DNA from: Pseudomonadota bacterium
GTDB taxonomy: Bacteria; Pseudomonadota; Gammaproteobacteria; Steroidobacterales; Steroidobacteraceae
Length of the DNA: 5,912 nt
Reading direction: 5' to 3'
Assembly (NCBI GenBank): GCA_028067895.1
Contig: JAPTUI010000197.1
Location: forward strand, 1 to 5,912
The notes beneath the pieces were generated by a model, which saw only the letters and a list, made by a program, of their open reading frames with translations, searched no databases and was not told the origin of the DNA. Position numbers and translations under genes: made by a program. Positions 3,825 through 5,912 of the stretch are shown piece after piece; the stretch's first letter is position 1; every line of letters begins with the position of its first letter.

Positions 3825-5869
3825 CTCGCCGGGCTGTCCGGCAGCTCGTGCTCACTCACCATGGTGAGCACGTCATACTGGGCAACGGTCTCCCCGTTCT
3901 GATTGGTGATCTGCGTATCCCAGCGTACTTCCCCGTATCCCTGACCGATGCGCAGCGATTTCTCCTTGCAGGTCAGGCGCACCCGTATACGGTCGCCCGG
4001 CTTGACCGGCTGGGTGAAGCGCAAGCCGTCGATGCCGTAGTTGGCGAGTACCGGACCGAGCGGCGGATCGACGAACAGCCCGGCGGCCGCCGAGATCAGG
4101 AAATACCCGTGCGCGACGCGCCCGCCGAAGATCGGATTGCGCCGTGCAGCCGCCTCGTCCATGTGCGCATAGAAATGATCCCCGGAGAGTGCCGCGAACC
4201 GCTCGATGTCCTGAAGCGTCACTTCGCGCTCCCCGGAGCGGAACGTATCGCCGATGCGCAGCGCACCAAAGGGCTTGCGGAACGGATGCACGCCGGGATC
4301 GAGCTCCTGCGAGCCCTTCACCCACCGACCGGTAACCGCCGTCAGCACATCGGGCGTCCCCTGCACCGCCGTGCGCTGCATGTAGTGCAGCACGCCACGG
4401 ATGCCGCCCATCTCCTCACCACCGCCGGCCCGGCCAGGACCGCCGTGCACCAGGTGCGGCAGCGGCGAGCCGTGTCCCGTCGAGTCCTTAGCGCAGTGAC
4501 GATTGACGACGAGAATACGGCCGTGGAATGGCGCGAGCCCCAGCACCAATTGCGCGGCCATCGACTCATCGGCGCTGAACACCGACCCGACGAGACTGCC
4601 TGCGCCGCGGCGCGCCAGTGCAATGGCCTGATCGAGGCCTTCGTACGGGACCACGGTGCTCACCGGGCCGAACGCCTCGACTTCGTGCACCGCCCGGGCG
4701 CTGGCGATGTCCCGGCAGTGCAGCAGCGTCGGGGCGAGGAACGCGCCTCGCTCGGCATCCGCACCCGCCGGCGCGAGCTTCTCGCCCCCATAGACAACTT
4801 CCGCTTCACGTTCGAGGCGCGCGAGCTGCTCGAGCACCTCACGACGCTGTGCCAGCGAGGCCACCGGCCCCATGCGTACCGCTTCCTCGCGCGGATTGCC
4901 GATCACGACCTTCGCGAGCGCTGCGCGCAGCGCGTCCAGCACCGCGGTGCTCTGCGTCGCCGGCACGATGGCTTTGCGGATGGCGGTACATTTCTGACCG
5001 GCTTTGACGGTCATCTCGCGCACCACTTCACGCACGAACAAATCGAATTCCGGGGTACCAGCCACTGCATCTGGCGCCAGGATGCAGGAGTTGAGCGAAT
5101 CGGTCTCCGCCGTGAACCGCACCGCCTGCCCCACCACGCGCGGATGCATGCGCAGTTTGCGGGCGGTGGACGCCGAGCCGGTGAAGGCGATCACGTCCTG
5201 GCAGGTCAGGTGTTCGAACAGGTCCCCGACGCCTCCGCAGATCAGCTGCACGGCACCCTCGGGCAGCAGCCCCGAATCGATGATCTGACGGAACGCGAGC
5301 TCCGTGAGGTAGGCAGTCGCGGTCGCCGGCTTGACGATCACCGGAACCCCGGCGAGGAACGCCGGGGCGAGCTTCTCGAGCATGCCCCAGACCGGGAAGT
5401 TGAACGCATTGATGTGGATCGCCGCGCCCTCGAGCGACACGTAGATGTGCTGCCCGAGGAACCCACCGCTCTTGGCGAGCTGTTCGACCGGTCCGTCGAC
5501 GTACACCCGGCTGTCGGGCAGCTCCTTCATGCCCTTGCTGGCGTACACGAACAGCGTGCCGATGCCCCCGTCGATGTCGATCCAGGAGTCCGACTTGGTC
5601 GCCCCGGTGGCGTAGGAGAGCCGGTACAGCGCATCTTTCTTCTCATTCAGATGCTTCGCAAGCGCCTTCAGAAGGGCCGCGCGCTCATGGAACGTCAGCC
5701 GGCGCAGGTTCGCACCCCCAACGATGCGCGCATGCTCGAGCATCGCGGCGAAGTCCAGCCCCTCGCTCGTGGCGCTCGCAATCACTTCTCCGGTGCTCGC
5801 GTCGCGCAGCAGGGTGGCCTCGCCTGAGCCGCTCACCCAGCGGCCCGCACAGTAGCTTTGCAGTTGCAT
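3821..5869 (-). CDS. paaZ: PaaZ, bifunctional oxepin-CoA hydrolase / semialdehyde dehydrogenase
   Basis: PaaZ acts in aerobic phenylacetate breakdown. Its C-terminal MaoC-like (R)-specific hydratase domain opens oxepin-CoA. Its N-terminal NADP-dependent aldehyde dehydrogenase domain oxidises the resulting aldehyde to 3-oxo-5,6-dehydrosuberyl-CoA before it can cyclise. The 682-residue length matches E. coli PaaZ (681) and the similarity runs end to end. With the ATG at 5869 as residue 1, the dehydrogenase shows HINAFNFPVWGMLEKLAPAF (about 152-171), VIVKPATATAYLTE, IAFTGSAST (about 227-235), Glu255 in FTAETDSLN and Cys294 in KAGQKCTAIR. These correspond to the E. coli catalytic Glu256 and Cys295. 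HGSPLPHLVHGGPGRAGGGE and HYMQRTAVQG follow. The hydratase shows LSGDHFYAHMDEAA with Asp564, equivalent to E. coli Asp561, then GGRVAHGYFLISAAAGLF. The ATG at 5869 is chosen over the GTG at 5881 because GAGGT lies just before it and the length fits. No other paa gene is visible, but a promoter or operon partner may lie beyond the right edge. Confidence 0.97.
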   Translation of the reverse strand: MQLQSYCAGRWVSGSGEATLLRDASTGEVIASATSEGLDFAAMLEHARIVGGANLRRLTFHERAALLKALAKHLNEKKDALYRLSYATGATKSDSWIDIDGGIGTLFVYASKGMKELPDSRVYVDGPVEQLAKSGGFLGQHIYVSLEGAAIHINAFNFPVWGMLEKLAPAFLAGVPVIVKPATATAYLTELAFRQIIDSGLLPEGAVQLICGGVGDLFEHLTCQDVIAFTGSASTARKLRMHPRVVGQAVRFTAETDSLNSCILAPDAVAGTPEFDLFVREVVREMTVKAGQKCTAIRKAIVPATQSTAVLDALRAALAKVVIGNPREEAVRMGPVASLAQRREVLEQLARLEREAEVVYGGEKLAPAGADAERGAFLAPTLLHCRDIASARAVHEVEAFGPVSTVVPYEGLDQAIALARRGAGSLVGSVFSADESMAAQLVLGLAPFHGRILVVNRHCAKDSTGHGSPLPHLVHGGPGRAGGGEEMGGIRGVLHYMQRTAVQGTPDVLTAVTGRWVKGSQELDPGVHPFRKPFGALRIGDTFRSGEREVTLQDIERFAALSGDHFYAHMDEAAARRNPIFGGRVAHGYFLISAAAGLFVDPPLGPVLANYGIDGLRFTQPVKPGDRIRVRLTCKEKSLRIGQGYGEVRWDTQITNQNGETVAQYDVLTMVSEHELPDSPAS
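3848..3871. repeat. Inverted repeat inside the 3' end of paaZ
   Basis: GTGCTCAC (3848-3855) and GTGAGCAC (3864-3871) form perfect 8-base arms around an 8-base centre; the inner 14 bases CTCACCATGGTGAG (3854-3867) are also self-complementary. It encodes part of the TMVSEHEL segment of PaaZ, so it may be chance from codon choice. It lies 24 bases from the stop-codon hairpin, making two stems in tandem at the paaZ 3' end. Confidence 0.3.
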
Positions 5870-5912
5870 CTGACCTCTCACCCGTAAGCGTTATCGGCCC
5901 GTGAAGCGCGGT

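Noticed and set aside
3812..5827. 671-codon plus-strand frame covering almost all of paaZ
   Set aside because: It is exactly antisense to a gene with full family similarity and all catalytic residues. Its Arg/His/Ala-rich translation is typical of GC-rich shadow frames.
5870..5881. GTG at 5881 as the paaZ start
   Set aside because: It has no ribosome-binding site. It would add four residues (MRGQ) not found in PaaZ, and its own bases supply the GAGGT for the ATG at 5869.

Overview
The window is GC-rich, densely coding bacterial chromosome. PaaZ and WrbA, which resemble their E. coli counterparts closely along most of their length, together with a membrane-anchored TAXI protein and a compact M50 protease, point to a proteobacterium, most likely gamma or beta. 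That placement is inference from protein resemblance and base composition; no rRNA or tRNA is present to confirm it.

Layout, left to right. (1) Bases 1-1001, minus strand: the first 333 residues of a TAXI-type solute-binding protein with an N-terminal membrane anchor, cut by the left edge. (2) Bases 1095-1766, plus strand: wrbA, an FMN-dependent NAD(P)H:quinone oxidoreductase, divergent from (1) across a 93-base promoter region. (3) Bases 1777-1820: a strong GC-rich hairpin with a smaller overlapping one, between convergent genes. (4) Bases 1917-2585, or perhaps to 2597, minus strand: a site-2 protease family (M50) membrane metalloprotease. (5) Bases 2598-2905: a roughly 300-base divergent intergenic region with a weak promoter candidate and no RNA gene that I can recognise. 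(6) Bases 2906-3808, plus strand: a 300-residue protein of unknown role whose N-terminal half carries a PD-(D/E)XK nuclease-like motif set resembling the HsdR N-terminal domain. (7) Bases 3821-5869, minus strand: paaZ, the two-domain ring-opening enzyme of aerobic phenylacetate breakdown, convergent with (6) across only 12 bases. An 8-bp-stem inverted repeat there holds both stop codons.

The genes do not form one pathway. Orientation alternates at every boundary (-, +, -, +, -), so each complete gene appears to be its own transcription unit, except that the TAXI gene and paaZ may continue or join operons beyond the edges. The housekeeping-like parts are redox defence (WrbA), membrane proteolysis (M50) and aromatic catabolism (PaaZ). 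The accessory part is the putative nuclease, which has no visible methyltransferase or other partner. It is the best candidate for something little described, although only its fold is suggested by the sequence. Every gene here also has a long open frame on its opposite strand, as expected at high GC; I treat these as artefacts.
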